A stretch of DNA of 64,000 bases from an uncultured Lachnospiraceae bacterium (GCA_910586315.1 CAJUIP010000020.1:1-64000), one strand, 5' to 3'. Numbered from the stretch's first letter, positions 43,998 to 52,949 are shown. Program-made: numbers and translations. Notes: generated by a model from the sequence alone, not told the origin.

Positions 43998-45535
43998 GAT
44001 ATCTGGTGACAGGGAAAGAAATGAAGGAAATTGATAAAAGATCCATCGGGGAATTTGGAATTCCTTCCATGGTTCTTATGGAGCGTGCGGCTCTTGAGGT
44101 GGCAAAAAAGTCGGAAGAGATTTTGAAAAAGAAGGAAGCCGGGACAGGGAAAAAGGGGACAGTCTGGGCGGTCTGCGGCCTGGGGAACAACGGGGCCGAT
44201 GGCGTGGCGGCGGCCAGAATGCTGTTTCTGCATGGATTTTGTGTTTCCATAATCCTGCCCGGCATAGAGGGACAAAAAAGCGGGGAGATGGAGGCGCAGC
44301 TGGCCATTGCCGGAAGGCTCAATATCCCTGTATTTACGGCAGAGGATTTTATACCGGGAAGCTGCGATCTTATCATTGACGCTGTTTTCGGAATCGGGCT
44401 GTCCAGAGATGTGGAAGGACCCTATAAGGAGCTCATTGACTTAATGAGAACGCAAAAAGACGCGGTGGTGGTATCTGTGGACATTCCTTCGGGAATCAAT
44501 TCCGACACCGGAGCTGTGATGGGATGCGCGGTGCAGGCGGATGTGACGGTTACTTTTGGAGAAAAGAAGCTGGGGCAGGCGCTGTTTCCGGGAAGAGAGG
44601 CCTGTGGGGAACTGATTGTGGCTGATATCGGCTTTGTCCCGGAGGAAGAGGAAAAGACAGGGGCCCATGCCTTATGCCATACCAGAGAGGATCTGAAGAA
44701 GATTCCTAAAAGGAAGCCCGATTCTCACAAGGGGACCTATGGAAAAATTCTTGTTATCGCGGGCTCTCCCGGAATGGCTGGGGCAGCGTACTTTTCTGCG
44801 CTTGCGGCGTACAGGACCGGAGCGGGTCTTGTGAAGGCAGTGACTCCAGAGGAAAACAGGAGTGTTTTGCAGGGACTCCTTCCGGAGGCCGTCCTTTCCA
44901 CCTATGAAACAGAACAGGCCGTAAGAGAGCCGGAACAATTCCGGGAATATTTAAAGAAACAGACAGACTGGGCTGATGTCATTGTGCTGGGGCCGGGAAT
45001 CGGTGTTTCGGAATGCGGAAGAATTATGGAGGAGGCTGTCTTAAAAAACGCCTATGTGCCTGTTATCCTGGATGCGGACGCCATCAATCTGGCTGCCCGG
45101 TATCCATATTTAAAAGGATATTTTACGGAAAACATCATACTGACGCCCCACCTTTCAGAGTTTTCAAGGCTCAGCGGCCAGTCCGTGGAGGAGATAAAAG
45201 AAAATCTGGTTTCTGCGGCAAAGGGCCTGTTGGATCAGTACGGCGCCACCTGCGTGCTAAAGGATGCGGCCACCGTGACAGCCAGAAAAGACGGGAAGGT
45301 GTTTGTGAACGCCAGCGGTTCGCCGGCCATGGCCAAGGGGGGCTCCGGCGATGTGCTTACGGGAATCATTGCAGGGCTTCTGGCTTTAGGCATGGACGAG
45401 TGTGAGGCGGCTTCTCTGGGAGTCTATGTGCACGGACTGGCAGGGGAGCGGGCTGCAGAAAAATTCGGTGCTCACTCTGTTTTGGCCAGTCAGATTGCGG
45501 ATTGCGTGGGGGAGGTTGTCAATGAAACAATTTGA
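43994..45535 (+). CDS. nnr: bifunctional NAD(P)H-hydrate epimerase / ADP-dependent dehydratase
   Basis: 513 aa. The N-terminal YjeF/NnrE domain (about 1-215: GNNGADGVAAARML, DAVFGIGLSRDV, DIPSGINSDTGA) epimerises damaged NAD(P)HX; the C-terminal NnrD domain (about 230-513: KGTYGKILVIAGSPGMAGA, VILDADAINL, LTPHLSEFSRL, GSGDVLTGIIAGLLA) dehydrates it. Overlaps acpS and alr by a few bases. The acpS-nnr-alr order is widespread in Firmicutes. Confidence 0.96.
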   Translation: MRYLVTGKEMKEIDKRSIGEFGIPSMVLMERAALEVAKKSEEILKKKEAGTGKKGTVWAVCGLGNNGADGVAAARMLFLHGFCVSIILPGIEGQKSGEMEAQLAIAGRLNIPVFTAEDFIPGSCDLIIDAVFGIGLSRDVEGPYKELIDLMRTQKDAVVVSVDIPSGINSDTGAVMGCAVQADVTVTFGEKKLGQALFPGREACGELIVADIGFVPEEEEKTGAHALCHTREDLKKIPKRKPDSHKGTYGKILVIAGSPGMAGAAYFSALAAYRTGAGLVKAVTPEENRSVLQGLLPEAVLSTYETEQAVREPEQFREYLKKQTDWADVIVLGPGIGVSECGRIMEEAVLKNAYVPVILDADAINLAARYPYLKGYFTENIILTPHLSEFSRLSGQSVEEIKENLVSAAKGLLDQYGATCVLKDAATVTARKDGKVFVNASGSPAMAKGGSGDVLTGIIAGLLALGMDECEAASLGVYVHGLAGERAAEKFGAHSVLASQIADCVGEVVNETI

Positions 45536-46700
45536 TCGGGTATACGCAAAGATATATCTGGACAGGATTGAGGAAAATATGGAAGCTATGCAGAGAAACC
45601 TCACGGCAGGCACCATGATCATCGGGGTGGTGAAGGCCGACGGATATGGTCATGGCGCCGTTGCCGTCGCAAAAACCATAAACCGGTTCGTTTCGGCGTT
45701 TGCTACGGCCACAGTAGAGGAGGCTTTGCAGCTTAGAAAGCATGGGGTTAAAAAGGGGATTCTCGTTCTTGGCGCCGTTCCCCCGGGCCGGTTTGACGTG
45801 CTGATTCAGGAAGGAATACGGCCGTCCATGTTTCATCTCGCCCAGACGCGGCTCCTTTCGGAGAGGGCTGTTTCCATGGGAAAAACAGCGAAAATCCATG
45901 TGGCTGTGGATACGGGAATGAGCCGCATCGGCGTGAGTCCCACAAAGGAGTCGGCGCAGATGATAAAGGAAATGTCCATGCTTCCGGGAATTGAAATCGA
46001 GGGAATGTTCACCCATTTTGCCAGGGCAGATGAAACGGACAAGGCCTCCGCAAGAGAGCAGCTTCGGAAATTTAAGGAATTTATTCGCATGGTGCGTGAC
46101 CTCGGGGTAACCGTTCCGGTCTGCCACTGTTCCAACAGCGCCGCAATCCTGGATATGAAGGAAGCAAATCTGGATGCCGTGCGGGCGGGGATTGCCATCT
46201 ACGGGCTGTATCCGTCGGATGACGTGATAAAAAGTTCGGTGCCCGTGGAGCCTGCTATGGAGCTTAAGAGTTTTCTGACCAATATAAAGGAGATTGGGCC
46301 CGGTACAGAGGTAAGCTACGGAGGAACCTTCCGGGCGGAAAGCTCTGTGCGGGTAGGCACCGTCAGCATCGGATATGCAGACGGATACCCCAGGAGCCTT
46401 TCGGGCCGCGGCCATGTGCTGGTGTGCGAAAAACGGGCGCCTGTTTTAGGGCGAATCTGCATGGACCAGCTTATGGTAGACCTGACAGAGATTCCGGAAG
46501 CAAAGGAATGGGATGAGGTAACATTAATCGGCCGGGACGGCCGGGAAGAAATCACTATGGAGGAGATCGCCTTAAAAAGCGGCGGTTTCCACTATGAACT
46601 TCCCTGTCTTATAGGAAAACGGGTCCCCAGGCTGTATGTGTATCAGGGGAGGACCATAGGAACCTTTACCTGTGAGGACGGGGAATACGAGGGATTTTAG
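45522..46700 (+). CDS. alr: alanine racemase
   Basis: 392 aa PLP enzyme that makes D-alanine for peptidoglycan. The cofactor lysine is in VVKADGYGHGA (Lys38) and the second catalytic residue is the tyrosine of EVSYGGTF (about Tyr266); CMDQLMVDLT marks the C-terminal domain. ATG 45522 follows GGGGGAGG; the frame is open much further upstream but without an RBS. It overlaps the nnr gene by 14 bases. Confidence 0.96.
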   Translation: MKQFDRVYAKIYLDRIEENMEAMQRNLTAGTMIIGVVKADGYGHGAVAVAKTINRFVSAFATATVEEALQLRKHGVKKGILVLGAVPPGRFDVLIQEGIRPSMFHLAQTRLLSERAVSMGKTAKIHVAVDTGMSRIGVSPTKESAQMIKEMSMLPGIEIEGMFTHFARADETDKASAREQLRKFKEFIRMVRDLGVTVPVCHCSNSAAILDMKEANLDAVRAGIAIYGLYPSDDVIKSSVPVEPAMELKSFLTNIKEIGPGTEVSYGGTFRAESSVRVGTVSIGYADGYPRSLSGRGHVLVCEKRAPVLGRICMDQLMVDLTEIPEAKEWDEVTLIGRDGREEITMEEIALKSGGFHYELPCLIGKRVPRLYVYQGRTIGTFTCEDGEYEGF

Positions 46701-46794
46701 AAGGGCATTTTTTGTCTGACTGCATAAGGTAATCATAGAATGTCAATACTATCGGTACGGGGATTCCCGAAAACGATTGTGGAGAGTGAGATTT

Positions 46795-47142
46795 TTGATT
46801 ATCAGACGCGGTGATATTTATTATGCGGATCTTCGTCCTGTGGTTGGGTCTGAACAGGGGGGAATCCGGCCGGTACTTATTATACAGAACGATGTGGGAA
46901 ACAAGCACAGCCCGACGGTCATCTGTGCAGCCATCACTTCCAAAATGAACAAAGCAAAGCTTCCCACCCATGTGGAGCTGAGCGCGAGACAGTGTGACAT
47001 GGTCAAGGATTCGGTGATTCTTTTAGAACAGCTGAGAACCATTGACAAGCAGAGACTGCGGGAAAAAATCTGCCATATTGACGGCATTTTGCAGGAGAGA
47101 GTCGACGAAGCCCTGAAAATCAGCCTGGAGCTTCTTACATAA
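46795..47142 (+). CDS. ndoA: MazF/EndoA-type endoribonuclease toxin
   Basis: 115 aa PemK/MazF family mRNA interferase. Features are RRGDIYYADL at the start, GSEQGGIRPVLIIQND, VICAAITSKM, PTHVEL and VILLEQLRTIDKQRL. TTG 46795 is the best start, with GGAG about ten bases upstream. In Bacillus an antitoxin gene lies between alr and the toxin; here the 94-base gap after alr is too short for one and none overlaps downstream. The antitoxin, if any, is encoded elsewhere. Confidence 0.88.
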   Translation: MIIRRGDIYYADLRPVVGSEQGGIRPVLIIQNDVGNKHSPTVICAAITSKMNKAKLPTHVELSARQCDMVKDSVILLEQLRTIDKQRLREKICHIDGILQERVDEALKISLELLT

Positions 47143-47164
47143 GCCTGTAAGTTTTATGCTTTGG

Positions 47165-47193
47165 TTGACGAACTGTGGCAACAATGCTATATT
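47165..47193 (+). promoter_or_regulatory. sigma-A promoter of the CorC-type gene
   Basis: TTGACG at 47165-47170, a 17-base spacer and TATATT at 47188-47193. The transcript would run through MITE copy C before reaching the start codon at 47401. Confidence 0.65.
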
Positions 47194-47222
47194 GGATTAC
47201 AGAAATAATTACAAAAGAAATC

Positions 47223-47373
47223 GTAACCGTTTGGCCGCGAATCTTCTTGTGCACTTACCGCGTACAAGAAGCACAGGGCATCCGCTCTATGAAGCTCAGG
47301 AGAAAAATTCGCTTATGAAAACAAGCTCTCATAAGCGGCTTTTCCTCTTAAGCTTCGCACGGCTGATTGTTAC
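47223..47373. mobile_element. full-length, diverged MITE copy C in a 5' leader
   Basis: 151 bp, the same length as copy B. Outer arms GTAACCGTTTGGCCGCG and CGCACGGCTGATTGTTAC still pair loosely. Hairpin I (CTTCTTGTGC/GTACAAGAAG), a short hairpin II ending CTCTATG, and hairpin III (CGCTTATGA/TCATAAGCG with flanking AGGAGAAAA/TTTTCCTCT) follow in the same order. Hairpin III shares little sequence with copy B but keeps its pairing. No clear target duplication remains. Confidence 0.65.
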
Positions 47374-47400
47374 AGGGAAAGAAGGAGTGTATATTTTTTC

Positions 47401-48762
47401 ATGGACGATGGGAATTCGTGGATAGGAATTTTACTTTTATTTGCTGCCGTTGTGGTATTTTACGCGATTTACGGTTTTGGAGCGGCGGTGCAGGCCTTAA
47501 ATACCAGCGCTCTGGAAGATGAGCGGGACGAAGGGAATGAGAGGGCCGGGCGTCTCCTACATATTCAGGAAAATCCATACCAGTTTATCCGCACCAATCA
47601 GGTTGTCACCTGTTTTGTGGGACTGGCTTTGGGAAATTTTTCGATTTCGGTCGTGTCCGGATATTGCCGAAGGGTGCTTTCGGGAACCTTTGCGGTTCCG
47701 CCTGCCGTGAATACCGTACTTTCTTATCTGATTGCGTTTCTGGCCGTTGTGTTTTTTATGGTCTGCCTGGGAATCATCATTCCAAAGCGGCTGGCGGCAA
47801 AGAGTCCTATCCGTTTTTGTTACCGGCTGCTCCCTCTGGTGGACGGAATGATGAAAGTGATGCGGCCTTTCACCTGGCTTATTGAAACGGTTTCTTATGT
47901 GGTCTTAAAGGCAATGGGAATTGACATTCATGTGCTGGATGATAAGGTGACAGAGGAAGACATCATGTATATGGTCAATGAGGGCCATGACCAGGGGGTT
48001 CTGGAGGCCAGCGAAGCCGAGATGATCACAAATATCTTTGAGTTTGATGATAAAGAGGCGGCCGATATCATGACCCACAGAAAGAACGTGGTGGCCCTTT
48101 CCAAAGATATGACTCTTAAGGAGACAGTGAATTTTATTGTGAAGGAGTCCATTAACTCCAGATTTCCCGTCTATGAAGAGGATATTGACAATATCATAGG
48201 CGTCCTGCACATGCGGGACGTGCTGTCTTTTGCAGAGGTTTTGGAATATCTGGATATGCCAATCGGCGAAATTGACGGCCTTCTGCGGGAAGCCCGTTTT
48301 ATTCCTGAGACGAAGAACATCAGCGCTCTGTTTAAGGAGATGCAGTCAGAAAAAATCCACATGGAAATCATCATTGATGAATATGGACAGACGGCCGGAA
48401 TTGTCACCATGGAGGATATTCTGGAGGAAATTGTCGGAAACATTATGGACGAATATGATGAGGAGGAGCCGGATATTGTGTCTAAAGGAAACGATACCTA
48501 TGAGCTTTCCGGAATGGCGACCTTAGACGATGTGGAGGATGCGCTTCAAATGAAGTTTGATGAGGATGATAAGGATAATTTCGATACCCTGAATGGGTTC
48601 CTCATTTCCAGACTGGGACATCTTCCTGAGGAAGACGAGAAGGCACGGGTGTTGTTTAGGGACTACCGGTTTGATATTGAAAAAGTAGAAAATAAGACCA
48701 TACAGACGGTGGTGGCAAAAAAGGTGCCGGAGGAAGAAGGGAAGGAAGAAAAGGGAGAATAA
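47401..48762 (+). CDS. CNNM/CorC-type transporter-associated protein (hemolysin family)
   Basis: 453 aa. An N-terminal CNNM membrane domain (about 1-190, three to four segments) is followed by two CBS domains (about 205-330: MTHRKNVVALSKDMTL, VYEEDIDNIIGVLHMRDVL, MEIIIDEYGQTAGIVTMEDILEEIVG) and a CorC_HlyC C-terminal domain (YELSGMATLDDVEDAL, GFLISRLGHLPEE). Members are linked to Mg2+/Co2+ efflux. ATG 47401 lies unusually far (about 16 bases) from AAGGAG at 47379-47386, so translation may be weak or the start differs. Confidence 0.9.
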   Translation: MDDGNSWIGILLLFAAVVVFYAIYGFGAAVQALNTSALEDERDEGNERAGRLLHIQENPYQFIRTNQVVTCFVGLALGNFSISVVSGYCRRVLSGTFAVPPAVNTVLSYLIAFLAVVFFMVCLGIIIPKRLAAKSPIRFCYRLLPLVDGMMKVMRPFTWLIETVSYVVLKAMGIDIHVLDDKVTEEDIMYMVNEGHDQGVLEASEAEMITNIFEFDDKEAADIMTHRKNVVALSKDMTLKETVNFIVKESINSRFPVYEEDIDNIIGVLHMRDVLSFAEVLEYLDMPIGEIDGLLREARFIPETKNISALFKEMQSEKIHMEIIIDEYGQTAGIVTMEDILEEIVGNIMDEYDEEEPDIVSKGNDTYELSGMATLDDVEDALQMKFDEDDKDNFDTLNGFLISRLGHLPEEDEKARVLFRDYRFDIEKVENKTIQTVVAKKVPEEEGKEEKGE

Positions 48763-48801
48763 AGGGAGAATATAAGAAGAATATAAAAAGAGAATACAGG
48801 A

Positions 48802-48853
48802 AGGGGCTATCGCAAAACAGCAGATTACTGACTTTTGCGGCAACCCCTTTTTT
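48802..48853. terminator. terminator with ends like the 5486-5583 palindrome
   Basis: AGGGGCTATCGCAAAA (48802-48817) pairs with TTTTGCGGCAACCCCT (48833-48848), then TTTTTT. The arms match the terminal repeats of the 98-bp element at 5486-5583, so this terminator may derive from the same kind of element. Confidence 0.8.
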
Positions 48854-48913
48854 CTTAAAATCCGTTGAAAACCGTCAGCGGCGGTCTTAAGCGCCAGCGG
48901 CGTTTGGGAATCC

Positions 48914-50848
48914 TTATTTCAAATACGTATTCATCCAGTTGATAATTTCTGTCATACGGTCGATGCGGTTCTCCGGTTTTCCGCCGCGGGATAATTCATG
49001 GTTTTCACCATGGAACAGGCAGAGTCTGGAGGGACAGCCGTTTCTCATGATGGCGCTGTACATGGCAAGCCCTTCTGCCATATAGCAGCGGTAGTCTTCG
49101 TCGGAGTGGATAAACAGAGTGGGGGTTTTGCAGTTTTCTGCGTATTTTAACGGAGACTGCTCCCAAAGGAGTTCAACATTGTCTCTGGTGGTTCCGCCCT
49201 GGTTGTGGAGAATAAAGGTATGTCCGATATCGGAGTTATGTTCAAAGGAAACCCAGTTGGAGATGGAACGCTGGGAAGCGCCTGCTGCGAACCGGTTTGT
49301 GTGGCCCACAATCCAGTTGGTCATGAAGCCGCCGTAGGAGCCGCCGGCAACGCCCACGCGGTTTGTATCAATCTGAGGATATCTCTTAAATACTTCATCG
49401 GTGAAATCCATCAGGTTCTGGTAGTCCACAGTTCCGTAAATTCCGTTGATGTTTCCGAAATCTGTTCCGCGTCCATCGGAACCTCTGGGGTTGCAATAGA
49501 ATACGAAGTAGCCTGCACTTGCCCACATCTGCATCTCGTGATGGAATACATCGGAGAATACGGTGCGGGGGCCGCCGTGAATGTGAAGAATGGCCGGATA
49601 GGAGACGCCTTCTTCATAGTCAGCCGGCTTCATAACCCATCCGTGAATCTCGTATCCGTCGCTGGCGGTGAAGGTAAAGCCCTCAGGCGTGCTGATGGAG
49701 TATTCCTCTGCAAGGTGGTCATTGAAGTGGGTGATCTGCTGGCCGTCCAAATAAAGCTCCGCAAGCTTTAAGCCCTGGAGCTCACAGCTTACCAGATGCT
49801 CTCCGTTTACATCAAAGCTGTCGCAGGAGCTGCCTTTTGTGAGACTGTCAGAGATGGTGCCGTCAGAGGAAAGCTTTCTGAGCCATGCAAAGTCGTCCAC
49901 AGTGGAGATAAAATAAAAGTCGCCGTTTAAAGCCTTATGACCGCGGCCGGCGCCATATCTTGCGTCAGAGCCGACAGAGCCGGAGCCGATGGAAGCGTCA
50001 TAGGGCAGATAATGGGTCAGTGACTTGTCTTTTATGTTTAATTTGTAGAATTCACAGTATTTTGTATGGTCCTTGTAACCGGGATCCAGGGCGGCAACCA
50101 GAGCTTCGTTTTCGTTTAAGAGCTCAATGGCGCCTGTGTACATGGTTTCCGGCTCCAGCATGGTCTGAGTTTCACCGGTTTTTAAGTTATAAAGATAAAT
50201 TCCTGCATTTAAGCTGCGGACACTCTGCTTCCAGGGGTATGCCTTATAGAGCAGGAGATCTCCGAAGACGGAGGATTCCATACAATCTGTCCAGTCATCG
50301 GCGATATAGGTAAGGTTTTCTGTTTCACGGTCATAGACGGCAAGGCGGTTTCGTTTGGCGTTGGTGTAGCCTAGGCCGTTGCCCCAGAAGGGAAGCTCAT
50401 CGAATACTTCATAGGATTTTTTCCTGGTTTCTTTATAGTTGTCCTGATTGATGGTAAGTAAAAAACGGCCGTCGGGCAGGGCTTTGACGGCAGTCGCCTT
50501 CGCGGGAACGGTGAACGCCTCCAGCGCTTCGCCGCCTCTGGGGGAAATCTCATAAAAACCGGTAACGGCCTCTCCGGCTTCCTGTTTTTTCTTTATTTCA
50601 CTGTTTCTCGCGGACGGGAACAAAAGCGTATTGTTCTTTGTCCAGGCATATGTTTTGGCGTCCCCTCCGCTGGTCAGTTTCATTATTTTCTTTGCGTTCA
50701 GATCGTAAATATAAAGATTTGCCTTGTAAGCATTTTCAACCTTGTCCGCTGTGGATACCACGAAAGCGATATAGGCACCGTCAGGGGAAAAGGTTGGGTT
50801 ACTTACGAACTGAAAGGAAAGAAAGGTATCGACTTCAATCTTTTTCAT
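48914..50848 (-). CDS. S9 family (prolyl oligopeptidase-type) peptidase
   Basis: 644 aa. An N-terminal beta-propeller (about 1-370; SFQFVSNPTFSPDGAYIAFV start) and a C-terminal alpha/beta-hydrolase peptidase domain. The nucleophile is in GVAGGSYGGFMTNW (Gly-x-Ser-x-Gly), with the conserved HGGPRTVF oxyanion region, IHSDEDYRC (Asp) and FHGENHELSRGG (His). No signal peptide, so it is cytoplasmic and probably trims peptides. GGAGG precedes the ATG. Its promoter region has taken a MITE insertion at 50890-50948. Confidence 0.93.
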   Translation of the reverse strand: MKKIEVDTFLSFQFVSNPTFSPDGAYIAFVVSTADKVENAYKANLYIYDLNAKKIMKLTSGGDAKTYAWTKNNTLLFPSARNSEIKKKQEAGEAVTGFYEISPRGGEALEAFTVPAKATAVKALPDGRFLLTINQDNYKETRKKSYEVFDELPFWGNGLGYTNAKRNRLAVYDRETENLTYIADDWTDCMESSVFGDLLLYKAYPWKQSVRSLNAGIYLYNLKTGETQTMLEPETMYTGAIELLNENEALVAALDPGYKDHTKYCEFYKLNIKDKSLTHYLPYDASIGSGSVGSDARYGAGRGHKALNGDFYFISTVDDFAWLRKLSSDGTISDSLTKGSSCDSFDVNGEHLVSCELQGLKLAELYLDGQQITHFNDHLAEEYSISTPEGFTFTASDGYEIHGWVMKPADYEEGVSYPAILHIHGGPRTVFSDVFHHEMQMWASAGYFVFYCNPRGSDGRGTDFGNINGIYGTVDYQNLMDFTDEVFKRYPQIDTNRVGVAGGSYGGFMTNWIVGHTNRFAAGASQRSISNWVSFEHNSDIGHTFILHNQGGTTRDNVELLWEQSPLKYAENCKTPTLFIHSDEDYRCYMAEGLAMYSAIMRNGCPSRLCLFHGENHELSRGGKPENRIDRMTEIINWMNTYLK

Positions 50849-50880
50849 TGCGTTTCCTCCATTTTTTGAGAATTATACCT

Positions 50881-50957
50881 CTATATTATACTGCTGTTCA
50901 CGGGAGGGGGGATTTTCCTGCCCGTTTTTCCCCGCCCGTGAACTGTAACTATATTAT
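50881..50957. mobile_element. short MITE copy D with exact 9-bp target duplication
   Basis: The element at 50890-50948 (59 bp) has arms CTGTTCACGGG and CCCGTGAACTGTAA and a shortened interior that keeps CGTTTTTCCCCGCCC, like the right part of copy B. It is flanked by CTATATTAT at 50881-50889 and 50949-50957; the match extends one base further. The duplicated target contains the minus-strand -10 TATAAT of the S9 peptidase gene. Confidence 0.75.
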
Positions 50958-50980
50958 AACATTCCTGTAATATGTGTCAA
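50953..50980 (-). promoter_or_regulatory. sigma-A promoter of the S9 peptidase gene (minus strand)
   Basis: TTGACA (plus-strand TGTCAA at 50975-50980), a 16-base spacer and TATAAT (plus-strand ATTATA at 50953-50958). The mRNA would start at or inside the MITE. Confidence 0.75.
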
Positions 50981-50989
50981 GAAAAGCTC

Positions 50990-51018
50990 TTGCCAAGTGA
51001 ATGAAATAATGCTAAAAT
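50990..51018 (+). promoter_or_regulatory. sigma-A promoter of yebC
   Basis: TTGCCA at 50990-50995, a 17-base spacer and TAAAAT at 51013-51018; divergent from the peptidase promoter. Confidence 0.6.
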
Positions 51019-51138
51019 AGGTATCGGTTGTTCATACATTATGATATGCAGAGGCTGTTTTTATCGGGGAGACAGCCGGATATGAAAATATTGCCGGCGG
51101 ATAAACAGAAGAATCGAAGAGAGAAGGAGCAGGGAAAG

Positions 51139-51867
51139 ATGTCAGGACATTCTAAATTTGCCAACATCAAACATAAGAAAGAAAAAAATGACGCGGCCAA
51201 GGGAAAAATTTTTACGGTAATCGGACGCGAGATTGCAGTTGCAGTAAAGGAAGGCGGCGCGGATCCGGCCAATAACAGCAAGCTTCGTGATGTAATTGCA
51301 AAGGCAAAGGCCAACAACATGCCAAACGATACCATCGACCGCGGAATTAAAAAGGCGGCCGGGGACTTAAATTCCGTAAATTATGAAAATCTTACGTATG
51401 AGGGATATGGCCCCAGTGGAATCGCCATTATCGTCGAAACGCTGACGGACAATAAAAACCGTACTGCCGCCAATGTGAGAAGCGCTTTTACCAAGGGCGG
51501 CGGAAATGTCGGCGCGCAGGGAAGCGTGTCCTTCCTGTTCGACAAAAAGGGGCAGATTATTATTGATAAAGAAGAGTGTGAGATGGATGCCGATGAGCTG
51601 ATGATGGCGGCTCTGGATGCAGGCGCCGAGGATTTTGCGGAGGAAGAAGACAGCTATGAAGTATTAACGGATCCCGATGCCTTCAGCGAGGTTCGTGAAG
51701 CCCTGGAAAAGGCCGGTATTCCGATGATGCAGGCCGATGTAACCATGATCCCCCAGACCTGGGTGGAGCTCTCTGACGACGATGCTATAAAAAAGATGAA
51801 CCGGATTCTGGATCTTTTAGACGAGGATGACGATGTGCAGGCTGTTTATCACAACTGGGACGAGTAA
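51139..51867 (+). CDS. yebC: YebC/PmpR-type protein
   Basis: 242 aa TACO1/YebC family. It starts with the invariant MSGHSKFANIKHKKEKND and has NNMPNDTIDRGIKKAAGD, YEGYGPSGIAIIVE and TDNKNRTAANVRSAFTKGGG. Members act as DNA-binding regulators or help ribosomes through proline-rich stretches. ATG 51139 follows GGAGCAGGGAA; the open frame runs on to 51028 but homology starts here. The stop codon sits in the flank of MITE copy F. Confidence 0.96.
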   Translation: MSGHSKFANIKHKKEKNDAAKGKIFTVIGREIAVAVKEGGADPANNSKLRDVIAKAKANNMPNDTIDRGIKKAAGDLNSVNYENLTYEGYGPSGIAIIVETLTDNKNRTAANVRSAFTKGGGNVGAQGSVSFLFDKKGQIIIDKEECEMDADELMMAALDAGAEDFAEEEDSYEVLTDPDAFSEVREALEKAGIPMMQADVTMIPQTWVELSDDDAIKKMNRILDLLDEDDDVQAVYHNWDE

Positions 51868-51915
51868 CTGCCGGCTGCTGTTTACAGGGCACTTGTGAAC
51901 AGGAATAACCGCCGG
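51866..51915. mobile_element. minimal MITE copy F at the yebC stop codon
   Basis: The 32-bp element at about 51875-51906 (CTGCTGTTTAC then GTGAACAGGAAT) forms one hairpin. It is flanked by AACTGCCGG (51866-51874) and AACCGCCGG (51907-51915), 8 of 9 identical. The left flank begins within the yebC stop codon. Confidence 0.5.
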
Positions 51916-51931
51916 GAGGTTTGACAGATAA

Positions 51932-51976
51932 AAAAGCTCTTTTCTGTTTTGCATAAAGGACAGAAGAGAGCTTTTC
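51932..51976. terminator. bidirectional terminator hairpin
   Basis: AAAGCTCTTTTCTG pairs with CAGAAGAGAGCTTTT; A and T tracts on both sides suit the convergent yebC and nitrilase genes. A second hairpin, AAAACGCG/CGCGTTTT, lies at about 51994-52017. Confidence 0.75.
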
Positions 51977-52028
51977 TATTACGAAATATCCAGCAAAACG
52001 CGCCAGTGACGCGTTTTGTCGGATCGGT

Positions 52029-52949
52029 TTACGGATGGACAATGAGTTCAAGCACGTCGGGACGGGAGTAGTGGCCAGCCGGGTCAAATTCCATTCGGGA
52101 GGCAGGTACCTGGTCCATGGGAAGATCGGCATAGAGGATGGCTTCTTCATCCCAGACAGGCTCCATCACAGGGTGGCCCGTCGGGGCAATGACGCTGCTG
52201 CCGCCGCGGCAGACCACATCCGGAAGCTTGGCGATTTCATCTGAGCCGTTGAGGTCACGGGGATAATCGCCCCTGGTGAAAAACATATTGCAGTTTACCA
52301 CATAGCAGCGACCCTCGATGGCGATGTGGCGCACGGTGGACTGCCATTCCTCATTGTCATTGGTGTTAGGGGCCAGGTAAATGGTAACCCCCTTCTGGTA
52401 GAGGGCGGTACGGGCCAGAGGCATGTAGCTTTCCCAGCAGATCATAGCGCCCATGGGCCCCCAGGGGGTCTGGACTACAGGGAAATAGCCTCTGTCGGCA
52501 TCTCCCCAGACGAACCGCTCGGCTCCTGTGGGCTTTAGCTTTCTGTGGACGGCGGCCAGAGAACCGTCGGGGGCAAAAATCAGGTTGGTATTATAAAGGG
52601 TGGCCGTGACGGCGTCCCGCTCCGATACGCCGATGCTTACATAGGCCTTTGCCTTTTTGGCCGCCTCTCCTATGGCGTCGGTTTCCGGTCCGGGTACCAG
52701 GATGGAATTATCATAATATCGTTTCCAGTCCTCTCTTCCTGCCTCGCTCCGGCTTCCGACGGTGAAACCGAAGGTCATTCCGTAAGGGTAGCCGGGAATG
52801 AAGAGCTCAGGGAACACAATGAGCTCTGTCTGTGACTTTGAGCAGGCGTCAATGAGGAAAAGAACTTTTTTCATACAGGCCGTTTTGTCAAAAAGGACGG
52901 GGGCGGCTTGTACAACGGCAATGCGGCAGGTGGTTTTCAAATCGTTCAT
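52029..52949 (-). CDS. nitrilase family carbon-nitrogen hydrolase
   Basis: 306 aa. The Glu-Lys-Cys triad is visible: FPELFIPGYPYG (Glu), HRKLKPTGAERFVWG (Lys) and MICWESYMPLAR (Cys), with the ICWE form typical of true nitrilases that hydrolyse R-CN to the acid, as opposed to amidases. ATG 52949 is chosen for its GGAGAG RBS; an ATG at 52985 lacks one. It is divergent from a LysR gene, which probably controls it. Confidence 0.9.
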   Translation of the reverse strand: MNDLKTTCRIAVVQAAPVLFDKTACMKKVLFLIDACSKSQTELIVFPELFIPGYPYGMTFGFTVGSRSEAGREDWKRYYDNSILVPGPETDAIGEAAKKAKAYVSIGVSERDAVTATLYNTNLIFAPDGSLAAVHRKLKPTGAERFVWGDADRGYFPVVQTPWGPMGAMICWESYMPLARTALYQKGVTIYLAPNTNDNEEWQSTVRHIAIEGRCYVVNCNMFFTRGDYPRDLNGSDEIAKLPDVVCRGGSSVIAPTGHPVMEPVWDEEAILYADLPMDQVPASRMEFDPAGHYSRPDVLELIVHP

